Assembly (NCBI GenBank): GCA_002027195.1
Contig: MWJO01000020.1
Coordinates: forward strand, 31,987-95,986
DNA length: 64,000 bases
Origin: Streptomyces sp. GKU 895
GTDB lineage: Bacteria; Actinomycetota; Actinomycetes; Streptomycetales; Streptomycetaceae
Reading direction: 5' to 3'
Part shown: positions 21,229 to 29,603 of the stretch, piece by piece
How positions within the stretch are numbered: the stretch's first letter is position 1
Layout: each line of letters opens with the position of its first letter
Notes under the pieces: model-generated
What the model saw: the letters and a program-made list of their open reading frames with translations, nothing else
Databases searched by the model: none
Told to the model about the DNA's origin: nothing
Program-made: the position numbers and the translations under genes

Positions 21229-22572
21229 TTAGGACAGGCGCTTCAAAAGCATCGCCGAAGCGACAGGCCTGGCCCCCGCCTTGGCCACCCCGTCGGCGAC
21301 CTCGCGGTCGGTGGAGGCGACGATGACGGGCCGGCCCGGCGGCTCGGCGCGCACCAGCTGGCGGATCAGTTCGTCGGCCGTGACACCCGGCTTGGAGAAC
21401 AGCACCCGCACCCCGCGCGGCGGCGCGAGCAGCACCGGCGCGGCCAGCTCGGCGCCGTCGAAGACACAGGTGACCTCCGCCCCGGTCTGCGCCGCGAGCT
21501 GCGAGAGCTGACCGAGCAGCCGCAGCCGCTGCTTCTCCAGCGGCATCTGGGGATAGCCGGTCTTGGTGACGTTGTAGCCGTCGACCACCAAGTGGGCCTG
21601 GGGCAGGGCCAGCAGCTGGTCCAGGATGGCCGGATCGTGCTCGGACAGGGCCCGCGCGGCGATGTCCTTCGGTGTCATTCGTCCCGGTTCGACCGCGTCG
21701 ACGGTCTCCGCGGGCCGTACGGACACGGGCGGCAGGGCCAGCTCCCGGCGCAGCCCCTGAGCCGCGTCGAGCACGGTGTCCAGCAGCAGCCGCACCCGCA
21801 TGTCCTCGACGCTGCGTCCCTCCCGGGCCGCCCTGCGCGTCGCCTCCAGGGCCGCCTCGGCCTCGCTCAGCCGGGCCTTGAGCCGCCGCGTCTCGACCTC
21901 GGCGGCGGACACCTGCGTCTGCCCCTCGGCGCGCACGGCGTCCATCTCGCCCTGCAGCTTGCGCAGCGCCGCCTCGCCGCGCTTGACGTCACTGAGGGCG
22001 GCGCGCAGCTTGCGGTGAAGCGATTCGGCTTCCTTCTTCGCCGACTCCAGTTCGGTGCGCAGCCGCTCGGTCTCGGTCCGGGTCTGCTCCCGGGCCGCCA
22101 CCAGTTCCTCGCGCAGCCGCTCCAGCTCGACGCGGCTCTCCTCGTCCGCGCGCTCGGCGTCGGCCCGCTGGGCCTCCTCGCCGGCCGCGGTCACGAGCTT
22201 CACCCAGCCCGTGGGGCGCAGAACATAGGCCGCGGCCGCCACGTCGAGCGGATCCGCGGCCGGGGGCGGCGAGCCGGTGTCGAGAGCGCCGGAGAGCTCC
22301 GGCTGGGCCTCTCTGAACTTCTCGCCGATCCGCTGCCGGAACAGCGGATCGGTCTCCAACGCCGCCGCCATCGCGTTGCCGGCGAACTTGGCCCGCCGGT
22401 TCGGCGCGAACCGCGCGTACTGTCTGAGCTGTGCGGGCAGTTCACCGACGGTCAGGCCGCCGAAGCCGTCGGACACGATCTGTACGACACGACGGCGCAC
22501 CCCGTCGGGCAGCGGACGGTCGAGCACCTCAGCGGCGCCGTCGCCCGGCCCCCCGCCTTGTGACTCCACCAT
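21229..22572 (-). CDS. NYN-domain (YacP/Rae1-like) putative ribonuclease with coiled coil
   Basis: 447 aa. An N-terminal alpha-helical region, a coiled coil of about 120 residues (EEQRADAERADEESRVELE onward), then a C-terminal NYN/PIN-like nuclease domain with acidic motifs VVDGYNVTKTG, CVFDGAE and VASTDREVADG. NYN proteins cleave RNA. The Bacillus homologue Rae1 acts on ribosome-bound mRNA, but that activity is not shown for this longer form. It precedes the NlpC/P60 gene on the same strand with a 210-bp gap, so it is probably a separate transcript. Confidence 0.88.
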   Translation of the reverse strand: MVESQGGGPGDGAAEVLDRPLPDGVRRRVVQIVSDGFGGLTVGELPAQLRQYARFAPNRRAKFAGNAMAAALETDPLFRQRIGEKFREAQPELSGALDTGSPPPAADPLDVAAAAYVLRPTGWVKLVTAAGEEAQRADAERADEESRVELERLREELVAAREQTRTETERLRTELESAKKEAESLHRKLRAALSDVKRGEAALRKLQGEMDAVRAEGQTQVSAAEVETRRLKARLSEAEAALEATRRAAREGRSVEDMRVRLLLDTVLDAAQGLRRELALPPVSVRPAETVDAVEPGRMTPKDIAARALSEHDPAILDQLLALPQAHLVVDGYNVTKTGYPQMPLEKQRLRLLGQLSQLAAQTGAEVTCVFDGAELAAPVLLAPPRGVRVLFSKPGVTADELIRQLVRAEPPGRPVIVASTDREVADGVAKAGARPVASAMLLKRLS

Positions 22573-22609
22573 CCGTCAACACCCCAACCTGTGTGCGGAG
22601 CCCGCTCCC

Positions 22610-22849
22610 TCAGGAGCCGGCGCCCGGCCTGTCCACGAGTTCCACCTGATCCACGGCGTTGCACCAGCGGCAGCGCACCGACTCGATGGTCTCACTGACC
22701 ACCTCGCGCTCCTCGACCTTCGGCTCACCGGCCAGGTCGAGGTGGACGTACTCGACGACCTTCGACGAGCGGGTCACGTCGAACCGCGTGAGGTTGCCGC
22801 AGAGGGTGCAGCGCCACCGCGTCGAGGCGGTCGGCAGGGGAACCGTCAT
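22610..22849 (-). CDS. small zinc-ribbon-like protein
   Basis: 79 aa. Two CxxC pairs (RCTLCGNL near residue 15 and RCRWCNAV near 62) flank a charged KVVEYVHLDLAGEPKVEEREV segment, consistent with a single zinc ribbon. Start at 22849 with AGGAAAG upstream. It is 37 bp upstream of the NYN gene on the same strand and likely co-transcribed with it. Function unknown. It may be a nucleic-acid-binding partner (inference). Confidence 0.8.
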   Translation of the reverse strand: MTVPLPTASTRWRCTLCGNLTRFDVTRSSKVVEYVHLDLAGEPKVEEREVVSETIESVRCRWCNAVDQVELVDRPGAGS

Positions 22850-23023
22850 CGTGCCTGTGCTCTTTCCTGCTAGGTCTTCTATTGTCCGCGACACACCGGT
22901 CCCGGTGCGTGTGGCTCGTAACCCTACGGCCTGGCGGGTACTCGTCGCTCGGCCGTCCACATCGCCCACCCGGCGGCGAGGCGGTCTGTTCGGTTGCGTC
23001 CCGTTACGTCATGCTCTGTGTTC

Positions 23024-23749
23024 ATGATCAGCAACTGGAGGGTGACGGTCCGTGGCGCGAGCAGGTCGTTGTGGGGGTCGGCACCGGTCACCTACGGCCT
23101 GATCACCCTGTGCTGTCTGCTGTTCCTGATCGGCCCGGCGGCCGGCCTGAATCCGGCCTACGGCACCGGCGACGAACTGCTGGCCGCCCAGCGGGCCTAC
23201 TTCCACCGCTGGGGTGTGGTCCCCGCAGAACTGTTCGAAGGCTCGGCCCGCGCCGCCCTGACCCCCGCGACAGCCCTGTTCGTGCACGGCAGCTGGGTCC
23301 ACCTCCTCGGCAACATGCTCTTCCTCTATGTCTTCGGAGTGCTGACCGAGGAACGGATGGGCCGCGTCCAGTTCACGCTGTTCTACGTCGGCTGCGGCTA
23401 CCTGGCGCTGCTGGGGTACGCGGCGGCGAACTCCGACTCCGACCAGTCGCTGGTGGGAGCCTCCGGGGCGATCTCAGCCGTGCTCGGAGCGTTTCTCTAC
23501 CTGTTCCCCGGGGCCAGGGTGACAAGCCTGCTGCCGTTCCTCTTCTTCCTCCCGCTGCGCTTCCCGGCCTGGGTGGTGCTGCCCTTCTGGGCAGCCCTGC
23601 AATGGCTGGCGGCAGGCCGGGCGCCGAACGGACCCGGGGTGGCGTATCTGGCCCACCTGGTGGGCTTCGGCCTGGGCTTCGCCTTCGCGTGGGTGCGTTT
23701 CGGCCGTGCTACCAATGCGGCGCCAATCCGAAGCGGAGATCATACATAG
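23024..23749 (+). CDS. rhomboid intramembrane serine protease, 3' end replaced by IS607 insertion
   Basis: 241 aa as read. The catalytic Ser is in LVGASGAISAVLG and the His in VAYLAHLVGFGLGF; HGSWVHLLGNMLFLYVFG is the conserved HxxxN region. The ATG at 23024 is the likely start. After FGRATN the sequence enters the mobile element, so the last ~12 residues are element-derived and the native C-terminal tail is lost. The catalytic core is intact, so the enzyme may still work. Confidence 0.88.
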   Translation: MISNWRVTVRGASRSLWGSAPVTYGLITLCCLLFLIGPAAGLNPAYGTGDELLAAQRAYFHRWGVVPAELFEGSARAALTPATALFVHGSWVHLLGNMLFLYVFGVLTEERMGRVQFTLFYVGCGYLALLGYAAANSDSDQSLVGASGAISAVLGAFLYLFPGARVTSLLPFLFFLPLRFPAWVVLPFWAALQWLAAGRAPNGPGVAYLAHLVGFGLGFAFAWVRFGRATNAAPIRSGDHT

Positions 23750-25790
23750 AGGTTGCTTTTCTGCTCACTCCTATCTACTCTTGCTCGTCATGCACAGGAA
23801 ATATCGGATTGGCGAGTTCGCCACCCGGATCGGACGGTCCGTTTCGACTGTTCGCCGTTGGGAGCGTGAGGGCCGGATCACGGTCAAGCGCTCCGCATCC
23901 GGGCAGCGATACTTCGACGACTCCGATGTGCTCGCCGCCCTGAATCCTGGCTTCGACGCCTCCCGCCGCTCCACCGTCGTGTACTGCCGAGTCTCCTCAC
24001 CGGGCCAGAAGAGCGATCTGGAATCGCAAGTCAAGGCGATGGAACTCTTCTGCCTCGGCGCTGGCATCGCAGTGGATGAGTGGATCAGCGAGATCGACAC
24101 CGGGATGAACCTGCACCGCCGAGAGTTCTGCCGTCTGATGGACCGAATCGAAGCCGGCGAGATCAGCCGACTGGTCATCGCCCACGAGGACCGCCTAGCC
24201 CGGTTCGGATTCGAGTTCATCGAGTACCTCGCCGACCGGCACGGCTGCGAGATCGTGTCCGCGAACAGCGAGCTACTGTCTCCGCGACAGGAGCTGACCG
24301 AAGACCTGCTGGTGATCATGCGCACCTTCTCTCGCCGCCTGCGGCTTCTGAACCGCTACGAGAAGGAGCTCAAGGCCGAACTTGGCGGCAGCCAATGAAG
24401 GTCACTCGCATCGCCTACAGCAAGAACCTCAACGCCTGTAAGTACGACCAACTCGTCAAGCAAGCCGAACGGCTCGGTCGAGTGCGCTCGCTCGTATGGC
24501 GCCGCTATGGCGCCCTCGCAGGTGTGGGGGTGTCCGACCGCACGATCCGCGACCAGTGGATGAAGGACGGCACCAGTGACACCTTCGGCGTACTGGCTAA
24601 CTCGTGGAAGGAGACCGTGCGGGACGCAGTCGTCAGCATCAGGGCGACCCGCGAGGCAGCAAAAGTCAAGGTTCGGCAAGCTATCCGGCGCCACACCGCC
24701 GACCAGACGGAGCGGAAGCGCCTTTTCACAGCATTGAAACGCGACCAGTGGGCCAACGACCCGTACCTGGCCCGGCAGATGCGCCACCACTGGCGACGCG
24801 GCCAGAACCACACAATGAACCAAATTGTGGTTCGTTCCGACGACTACCGCACGTACGCCCTCGTAGAGGACGGCGACATCTGGCTCTCGGTGCCTGGGCT
24901 GGAGCGTCGCAGCGCAGTGAGGATCCCTCTGAACACCAGGGTTGCCCCCACTGGCACCTTGCGGCTCATCCTGCGAAACAACCGGGTCGAGGTGCACTAC
25001 ACCATCGACGACTGCACACTACGGTCCTCACAGCGACCGTGCGGCACAGCAAAGACGGGGCTGGACAAGGGGTACACAGAAGTCCTCACCGACTCCGAAG
25101 GCAGCCACTACGGGACCGCCCTCGGCGGGCTGCTCAGAGCCGAGTCGGACTTCCTCAAGACCAAGAACGCTCGCAGAGCCAAGATCCGCTTCATCGCAGA
25201 GAAAGCCCGCAAGTCGGGAGATACAGCGAAAGCTGAACGGATCGAAGCCAATAACCTAGGCACGGCCAAACGCAGCCACCGCCGCCGCTCGTTCGAAGCC
25301 CGTGTCCGGTCGGTCACCTTCACTGCGGTACATCAGGTCCTGGACAAAGCGCAGCAGATCGTCGCCGAGGACCTGACCCGCAGCTTCCCACCGCGGAAGA
25401 AGCTCGGCAAGGACACCAACCGCCGCCTCGCGATGTGGACCAAAGGCGTCACAGCTGAGGCACTCAACAGCGTGTCGGAGCGCAGAGGTTCTGCGCTGAC
25501 GCTGGTCAACGCGGCCTACACTTCACAAGTCGCCCCCTGCTGCCGGATCCTCGGCACGCGCAAAGGGGACCGACTTCACTGCACTCAGTGCGGGGCAGTG
25601 TGGCAGGCAGACCACGCGGCAGCGATCAACGTCCTGGAACGAGACGGTGACCCCGACATCACCCTGCACACCTCGCATGCGCGGGTGAAGCAGATCATCC
25701 AGGAACGGGCCGATCGCCGACGGACCAGACTGCCGGTCCAGGACTCCAGCCTTTCGGGCGGAGAGCGAACCATCCGATCCGAGCGCCAAT
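23720..25790 (+). mobile_element. IS607-family element (serine recombinase tnpA + tnpB)
   Basis: About 2.07 kb of visibly lower GC carrying a MerR-HTH/serine-recombinase TnpA and a TnpB, the IS607 gene pair. The boundaries are inferred. GCGCCAAT occurs at 23720-23727 and again at 25783-25790, and CCAATGC at 23712-23718 and 25786-25792. IS607 elements do not make long target duplications, so the exact crossover dinucleotide is unresolved. Inserted between the rhomboid and lrp genes. Confidence 0.8.
23790..24398 (+). CDS. tnpA: IS607 TnpA: serine recombinase with MerR-type HTH
   Basis: 202 aa. N-terminal MerR-like helix-turn-helix (RIGEFATRIGRSVSTVRRWE), then a small serine-recombinase catalytic domain with VVYCRVSSPGQKSDLESQV (nucleophile Ser in RVSS) and the conserved Arg region RLVIAHEDRLARFGFEF. 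Length and layout are full for IS607 TnpA. No ribosome site precedes the ATG, so a leaderless or weakly translated message is possible. The stop overlaps tnpB by 4 bp (ATGA). Confidence 0.95.
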   Translation: MHRKYRIGEFATRIGRSVSTVRRWEREGRITVKRSASGQRYFDDSDVLAALNPGFDASRRSTVVYCRVSSPGQKSDLESQVKAMELFCLGAGIAVDEWISEIDTGMNLHRREFCRLMDRIEAGEISRLVIAHEDRLARFGFEFIEYLADRHGCEIVSANSELLSPRQELTEDLLVIMRTFSRRLRLLNRYEKELKAELGGSQ

Positions 25791-25822
25791 GCTCGAGGAC
25801 AAGGAAGCAGAACCAGCCGTGA
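24395..25822 (+). CDS. tnpB: TnpB RNA-guided nuclease of IS607 element
   Basis: 475 aa. RuvC-I Asp is in TGLDKGYTEVL, RuvC-II Glu in IVAEDLTRSFP and RuvC-III Asp in QADHAAAINVL, so all three catalytic acids are present. The zinc-ribbon region is atypical: the first pair reads CC (APCCRILG) rather than CxxC, while the second is CTQCG. TnpB proteins are omega-RNA-guided endonucleases that help retain the element (family knowledge). The last ~11 codons lie beyond the inferred right end, so target DNA supplies the C-terminus. The stop overlaps the next gene start. Confidence 0.93.
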   Translation: MKVTRIAYSKNLNACKYDQLVKQAERLGRVRSLVWRRYGALAGVGVSDRTIRDQWMKDGTSDTFGVLANSWKETVRDAVVSIRATREAAKVKVRQAIRRHTADQTERKRLFTALKRDQWANDPYLARQMRHHWRRGQNHTMNQIVVRSDDYRTYALVEDGDIWLSVPGLERRSAVRIPLNTRVAPTGTLRLILRNNRVEVHYTIDDCTLRSSQRPCGTAKTGLDKGYTEVLTDSEGSHYGTALGGLLRAESDFLKTKNARRAKIRFIAEKARKSGDTAKAERIEANNLGTAKRSHRRRSFEARVRSVTFTAVHQVLDKAQQIVAEDLTRSFPPRKKLGKDTNRRLAMWTKGVTAEALNSVSERRGSALTLVNAAYTSQVAPCCRILGTRKGDRLHCTQCGAVWQADHAAAINVLERDGDPDITLHTSHARVKQIIQERADRRRTRLPVQDSSLSGGERTIRSERQCSRTRKQNQP

Positions 25823-26100
25823 TCACAGCAATCGTCCTGATCAAGACCAGTGTGGACCGGATCCCCGAGATCGCCGAGGAGATCGCCTCGCTGGACAGTG
25901 TGAGTGAGGTCTTCTCCGTCACCGGCACCTACGATCTAATCGCGATGGTCCGTGTCCGACGGCACGACGACCTCGCGGAAGTCATCCCCGGCAGCATCAG
26001 CAAGATCCAGGGCGTCGAGGCGACCGATACCCACGTCGCATTCCGCACATACTCCCAGCACGATCTTGAGGCGGCGTTCGCGATCGGGCTGGATTCCTGA
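25819..26100 (+). CDS. Lrp/AsnC ligand-binding-domain (RAM) protein
   Basis: 93 aa. Stand-alone RAM domain with no helix-turn-helix: VITAIVLIKTSVDRIPEIAE, then VFSVTGTYDLIAMVRV, then TDTHVAFRTYSQHDLE. The GTG at 25819 is favoured (AAGGAAG 11 nt upstream); a longer in-frame ATG at 25789 lies at the element edge. Such proteins bind amino acids and form octamers or modulate full-length Lrp. Its GTG overlaps the tnpB stop, so its promoter or upstream context was probably changed by the insertion. Confidence 0.9.
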   Translation: MITAIVLIKTSVDRIPEIAEEIASLDSVSEVFSVTGTYDLIAMVRVRRHDDLAEVIPGSISKIQGVEATDTHVAFRTYSQHDLEAAFAIGLDS

Positions 26101-26198
26101 CCTGGATCAACCTCTTGACGAAGACGACTCAAGATCTTCACTGCAGTGGAGTGACGCACTACCCTTCGAACACCTGTTGTTGTTCCCGAGGAGGAGCT

Positions 26199-26666
26199 GT
26201 GCGCACGGTCTGGAAGTACGCAAGTCGAGCAGCCGCTGTTTCATGCCTGGTCGCCGGAGGACTCGTGCTGGCACCCCCGGCGCAAGCTGGGGACTTCGGA
26301 TGCCCTGGCAGCCTAATCGAAAGCATCCCCGTCGTGACCAATGACAGCGGGTTCCGGTACGGCACTCTTCTCGTCTATTACAGCAGCGCGAACGGCGGCA
26401 CAAACTGCGCCGTCACCTATAGGTCGCCGGGATTCAGCGGTAAGTCGAACATGGAGGCGGCTGTGGGGCGCTGCCGTGACAGTAGTACTGTTCCGCTCTG
26501 CTCCACAGACAAGTCCGACGTTGATAACGGGACGTATGGAACCTACGCAGGGCCGGTCTCAGTCACCCAAACCGCCGGCCACTGCATAGTGGCAAGTGGC
26601 TGGATAGAGGAACCGAGGACTGGCACTGACGGCTACGCCGACTTGACACGGTCTCATTGCGGATGA
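26199..26666 (+). CDS. SpaA-like (spore-associated protein) secreted Cys-rich protein
   Basis: 155 aa from the GTG at 26199, with GAGGAGG upstream. Signal peptide ending LAPPAQA, then a mature domain with about six Cys. The pattern FGCPGSLIESIPV ... TLLVYYSSANGGTNCAVTY ... YAGPVSV ... SHCG at the C-terminus matches my memory of Streptomyces spore-associated protein A. GC is visibly lower than in neighbouring core genes. Role in spores or envelope is unproven. Confidence 0.75.
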   Translation: MRTVWKYASRAAAVSCLVAGGLVLAPPAQAGDFGCPGSLIESIPVVTNDSGFRYGTLLVYYSSANGGTNCAVTYRSPGFSGKSNMEAAVGRCRDSSTVPLCSTDKSDVDNGTYGTYAGPVSVTQTAGHCIVASGWIEEPRTGTDGYADLTRSHCG

Positions 26667-26705
26667 TCGTCGGCAGCCCACGCCAGCTGGAGATCCACAC
26701 GGTCA

Positions 26706-28068
26706 TCAAACAGCCGGGACGCAGCGCCCCTCCTCGGTCCGATACTGCCACTTCGCACCGTTACTGACCAGTTCGCGCACCGCGTTCACGAACCGCTCCA
26801 CGTGCTCGTCCGGCGTGCCCGCGCCGAAGCTGACGCGGATGGCGTTGAGGGACTTCTCGCCGGGCGCGGCCTCGGGGGCGCCGCACTCCCCCCTGGGTCT
26901 GCGGGTCGCTGCCGAGCAGGGTGCGGACGAGGGGGTGAGCGCAGAAGAGGCCGTCGCGGACGCCGATGCCGTACTCGGCGGAGAGCGCGGCGGCGAAGTG
27001 GGAGCTGTTCCAGCCCTCGACGACGAAGGAGATCACGCCGACGCGGGGGGCGTCGTCGCCGAAGAGGGAGAGGATGCGGACCTCGGGGACGTCCGCCAGG
27101 CCCTCCCGCACCTTCTCGATCAGGTGCTGCTCGCGGGCGACCAGGGTGTCGAAGCCGGCCTCGGTCAGCGCCTTGCAGGCCGAGGCGATGGAGTAGGCGC
27201 CGATGACGTTCGGGGAGCCGGCCTCGTGGCGGGCCGCGCTCTCGTGCCACTCCACGTCCACGCCGCCGTCCTCGCGCCGGGTGACCTTGCGGCTGGCGCC
27301 GCCGCCCGCGAGGTAGGGCTCGGCGGCGGTCAGCCAGTCGGCGCGGCCGGCGAGGACGCCGGAGCCGAAGGGGGCGTACAGCTTGTGGCCGGAGAAGGCG
27401 ACCCAGTCGACGTCGAGGTCGGCGACGGACACCGCGTGGTGCGGGGCGAGCTGGGCGGCGTCGAGGACGATCCGGGCGCCGTGCGCATGGGCGGCGGCGG
27501 CCAGTTCGCGCACCGGCCACAGCTCGCCGGTGACGTTGGAGGCGCCGGTCACGCAGACCAGGGCGGGGCCGTACGGGTCGCGGTCGGCGAGGGCCTTCTC
27601 CAGGGTCTCCACGGCCTGCTGGTGGGTGCGGGGCGCGTTGAGGTAGGTGACGCGGGCGTCGCGCCAGGGCAGCAGGGAGGCGTGGTGCTCGGTCTCGAAG
27701 ACGAAGACCTGGCAGTCGGCGGGCAGCGCGGCGGCGAGCAGGTTGAGGGAGTCGGTGGTGGACCGGGTGAAGACGACCTGGTCGCCCTCGCGGCAGCCCA
27801 GGAACTCGGCGACGGTCCTGCGGGCGTTCTCGAACAGGTCGGTCGACAGCTGCGAGAGGTACCCGGCACCACGGTGGACGCTGCCGTAGTAGGGCGCGTA
27901 CGCCGCCACGTCGTCCCACACCCGCTGGAGGGCCGGCGCACTGGCGGCGTAGTCGAGGGCGGCGTAGGTGACCTCGCCACCGGTGACGAGCGGGACGGTG
28001 ACATCTCGGCCGAGAACGGGCAGGGGCGCACAAATGGTCTGGGTGGCGGCAGCGGTGGAGACAGACAT
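26706..28068 (-). CDS. class V aminotransferase (cysteine-desulfurase/selenocysteine-lyase-like), SAM-IV riboswitch controlled; frameshifted at 3' end
   Basis: About 454 aa after repair. PLP Lys in FSGHKLYAPFGSG, PLP-stacking region ETEHHASLLPW, Asp in VLDAAQLAPHH. A run of six C at 26888-26893 carries one extra base; removing it restores TQGECGAPEAAPGEKSLNAI and a C-terminus ending at 26706. The riboswitch upstream implies a role in sulfur or one-carbon amino-acid metabolism. Whether it desulfurates, lyses or transaminates is not decided by sequence. It lies downstream of a small leader ORF. Confidence 0.9.
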
Positions 28069-28150
28069 GGGGAACTCCCGTGAGAGGGCATGCCGAAGCA
28101 GGGCATGCGGTGAAGAGAGGAAGGGTGCGCGGAGGCGGGGCTCAGCAGCC

Positions 28151-28171
28151 CTATCGCATTCGCTTGCTCAC
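28151..28171 (-). other. candidate 6-codon leader ORF
   Basis: GTG-AGC-AAG-CGA-ATG-CGA-TAG, preceded by GGGAG 6 nt upstream, lies between the riboswitch and the aminotransferase. Immediately after its stop is the hairpin GGGCT/AGCCC. It could be a translated leader or chance; evidence is the ribosome site only. Confidence 0.35.
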
Positions 28172-28181
28172 GGAAGACTCC

Positions 28182-28210
28182 CTCGAATGACCAGGACCCC
28201 TGGTTTCGAG
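28182..28210 (-). terminator. hairpin downstream of SAM-IV aptamer (possible expression platform)
   Basis: In transcript sense, CTCGAAACCAGG pairs with CCTGGTcaTTCGAG around a 3-nt loop. It is not followed by a U-run, so anti-sequestration or Rho-independent termination remain open. Confidence 0.45.
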
Positions 28211-28213
28211 AGG

Positions 28214-28329
28214 GGCCCGCGCTTGCCGTAGACCTCGCTGCCTACGGCCTGGTCTTCACCCGGGGCACCCCGCCACGGACGGAGGGTTGCCGGACAGTCG
28301 GCCGGGGCCTCATGACTGTCACTCATGAC
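28214..28329 (-). promoter_or_regulatory. SAM-IV riboswitch
   Basis: In transcript sense (28329 to 28214) it shows the GTCATGAGTGACAG start, the purine-rich GAGGCCCCGGCCGACTGTCC core, GGCAACCCTCC, GGGTGCCCCGGGTGAAGACC and the distal AGGCAGCGAGGTCTACGG stem. These are the conserved pieces I recall for actinobacterial SAM-IV aptamers. It binds S-adenosylmethionine and normally turns the downstream gene off. Together with the two small elements before the aminotransferase it accounts for the 336-bp gene-free stretch 28069-28404. Confidence 0.9.
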
Positions 28330-28404
28330 CTGGTACAGGAACGTACGCGATGTGATCGTCGGCCCGCAACCCGTGTCCGGATCGCGGGACGACGCACCAC
28401 ACGA

Positions 28405-29468
28405 CTACCGGTTGCTGGCCGCCACCCAGCGGTCGAGGGTCTGCTTGGCGGCGCCCGAGTCGATCGACTCGGCGGCCTGGTCCATGCCGGCCCGCAGCTG
28501 CTCCGCCAGCGTCCCCGAGCCCGGCTCCAGGGCCACCAGAGCGGCCGCCGAGTTCAGCAGGACCGCGTCCCGGACGGGACCCGTCTCACCGTCGAGCAGC
28601 CGGCGCGCGACCTCCGCGTTGAACGCCGGGTCACCGCCGCGCAGCGCCTCCACCGGCACCAGCTCGATGCCGACGTCACGCGGGTCGAAGGCCTCCTCGG
28701 TGACCTTGCCGTCGCGGACGATCCACACCCGGGAGGTGGCCGTGGTCGTCAGCTCGTCGAGGCCGTCGTCGCCGCGGAACACCAGGGAGGAGTTGCCGCG
28801 CTCGGCGAACACCCCGGCGACGATCGGCGCCATCAGCGGATCGGCGACACCCACCGCCTGCGCCTTGACCTTCGCCGGGTTGGTCAGCGGGCCGAGGGCG
28901 TTGAACACCGTGCGGATGCCCAACTGGCCGCGGGCGCGCCCGCGTGACGCAGCGCCGGGTGGAACTTGATGGCGAAGCAGAAGGTGATGCCGGCCTCCTC
29001 GGCGACCTCGGCCACCCGCTTCGGGGTGAGGTCGAGGTTGACGCCCAGCTTCTCCAGCACGTCCGAGGAACCCGACGCCGACGAGGCCGCGCGGTTGCCG
29101 TGCTTGACGACCTTCGCTCCGGTGCCGGCCACCACGAGGGAGGACATCGTGGAGATGTTCACCGTCTTGGCGCCGTCGCCACCGGTGCCGACGATGTCGA
29201 CGGTCCGCCCGGACACCTCGATCACGTTGGCGTGCTCGTACATCGCCTGGACGAGGCCGGTGATCTCCTCGACCGTCTCGCCCTTGGCCCGCAGGGCCAC
29301 CACGAACCCGGCGATCTGCGCGTCGGTCGCCTCACCGCGCATGATCTTGTCCATCGCCCAGGCGGTGGCGTCGGCGCTCTGGTCCTGCCCGTACAGCAGG
29401 GCGTTCAGCACCCCGGGCCAGGAACGGCCCGCCGCGGTGTCGCCTCCAGCGGGGGTCACAGCGCTCAT
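28405..29468 (-). CDS. trpD: anthranilate phosphoribosyltransferase, frameshifted
   Basis: About 354 aa after repair. It transfers phosphoribosyl from PRPP to anthranilate in tryptophan synthesis. The glycine-rich PRPP motif is [17 protein letters not shown] and the anthranilate/Mg region is [29 protein letters not shown] is the conserved late block. A missing G at about 28935 splits the gene between [10 protein letters not shown] and [12 protein letters not shown]. Both halves are fully conserved, so a sequence error is more likely than loss. It stands alone, away from a trp operon. Confidence 0.95.
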
Positions 29469-29543
29469 AAGGCCGCTCCTGGGTGTCGTAGGACCTGCTT
29501 CAACAGATGTTTGACCCCCACCCTATCCAGCTCAGGACACGGC

Positions 29544-29580
29544 GAAGGGCCCCCGTCCGAAGACCGGACGGGGGCCCTTC
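29544..29580 (-). terminator. strong hairpin terminator of the qcr operon
   Basis: 16-bp arms GAAGGGCCCCCGTCCG and CGGACGGGGGCCCTTC flank a 5-nt loop, 24 bp beyond the qcrB stop. No T-run follows, as is usual in Streptomyces. Confidence 0.75.
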
Positions 29581-29603
29581 AGTGCGCGTGGCGAGCGCAG
29601 CGA

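Noticed and set aside
25789..25818. ATG at 25789 as the start of the RAM-domain protein
   Set aside because: It lies at the element boundary, adds a stretch unlike the family, and GTG 25819 has the better-placed ribosome site.
28905..28950. Programmed frameshifting in trpD
   Set aside because: No slippery heptamer or stimulatory structure is seen, and the same type of one-base change occurs in many unrelated genes of the window.
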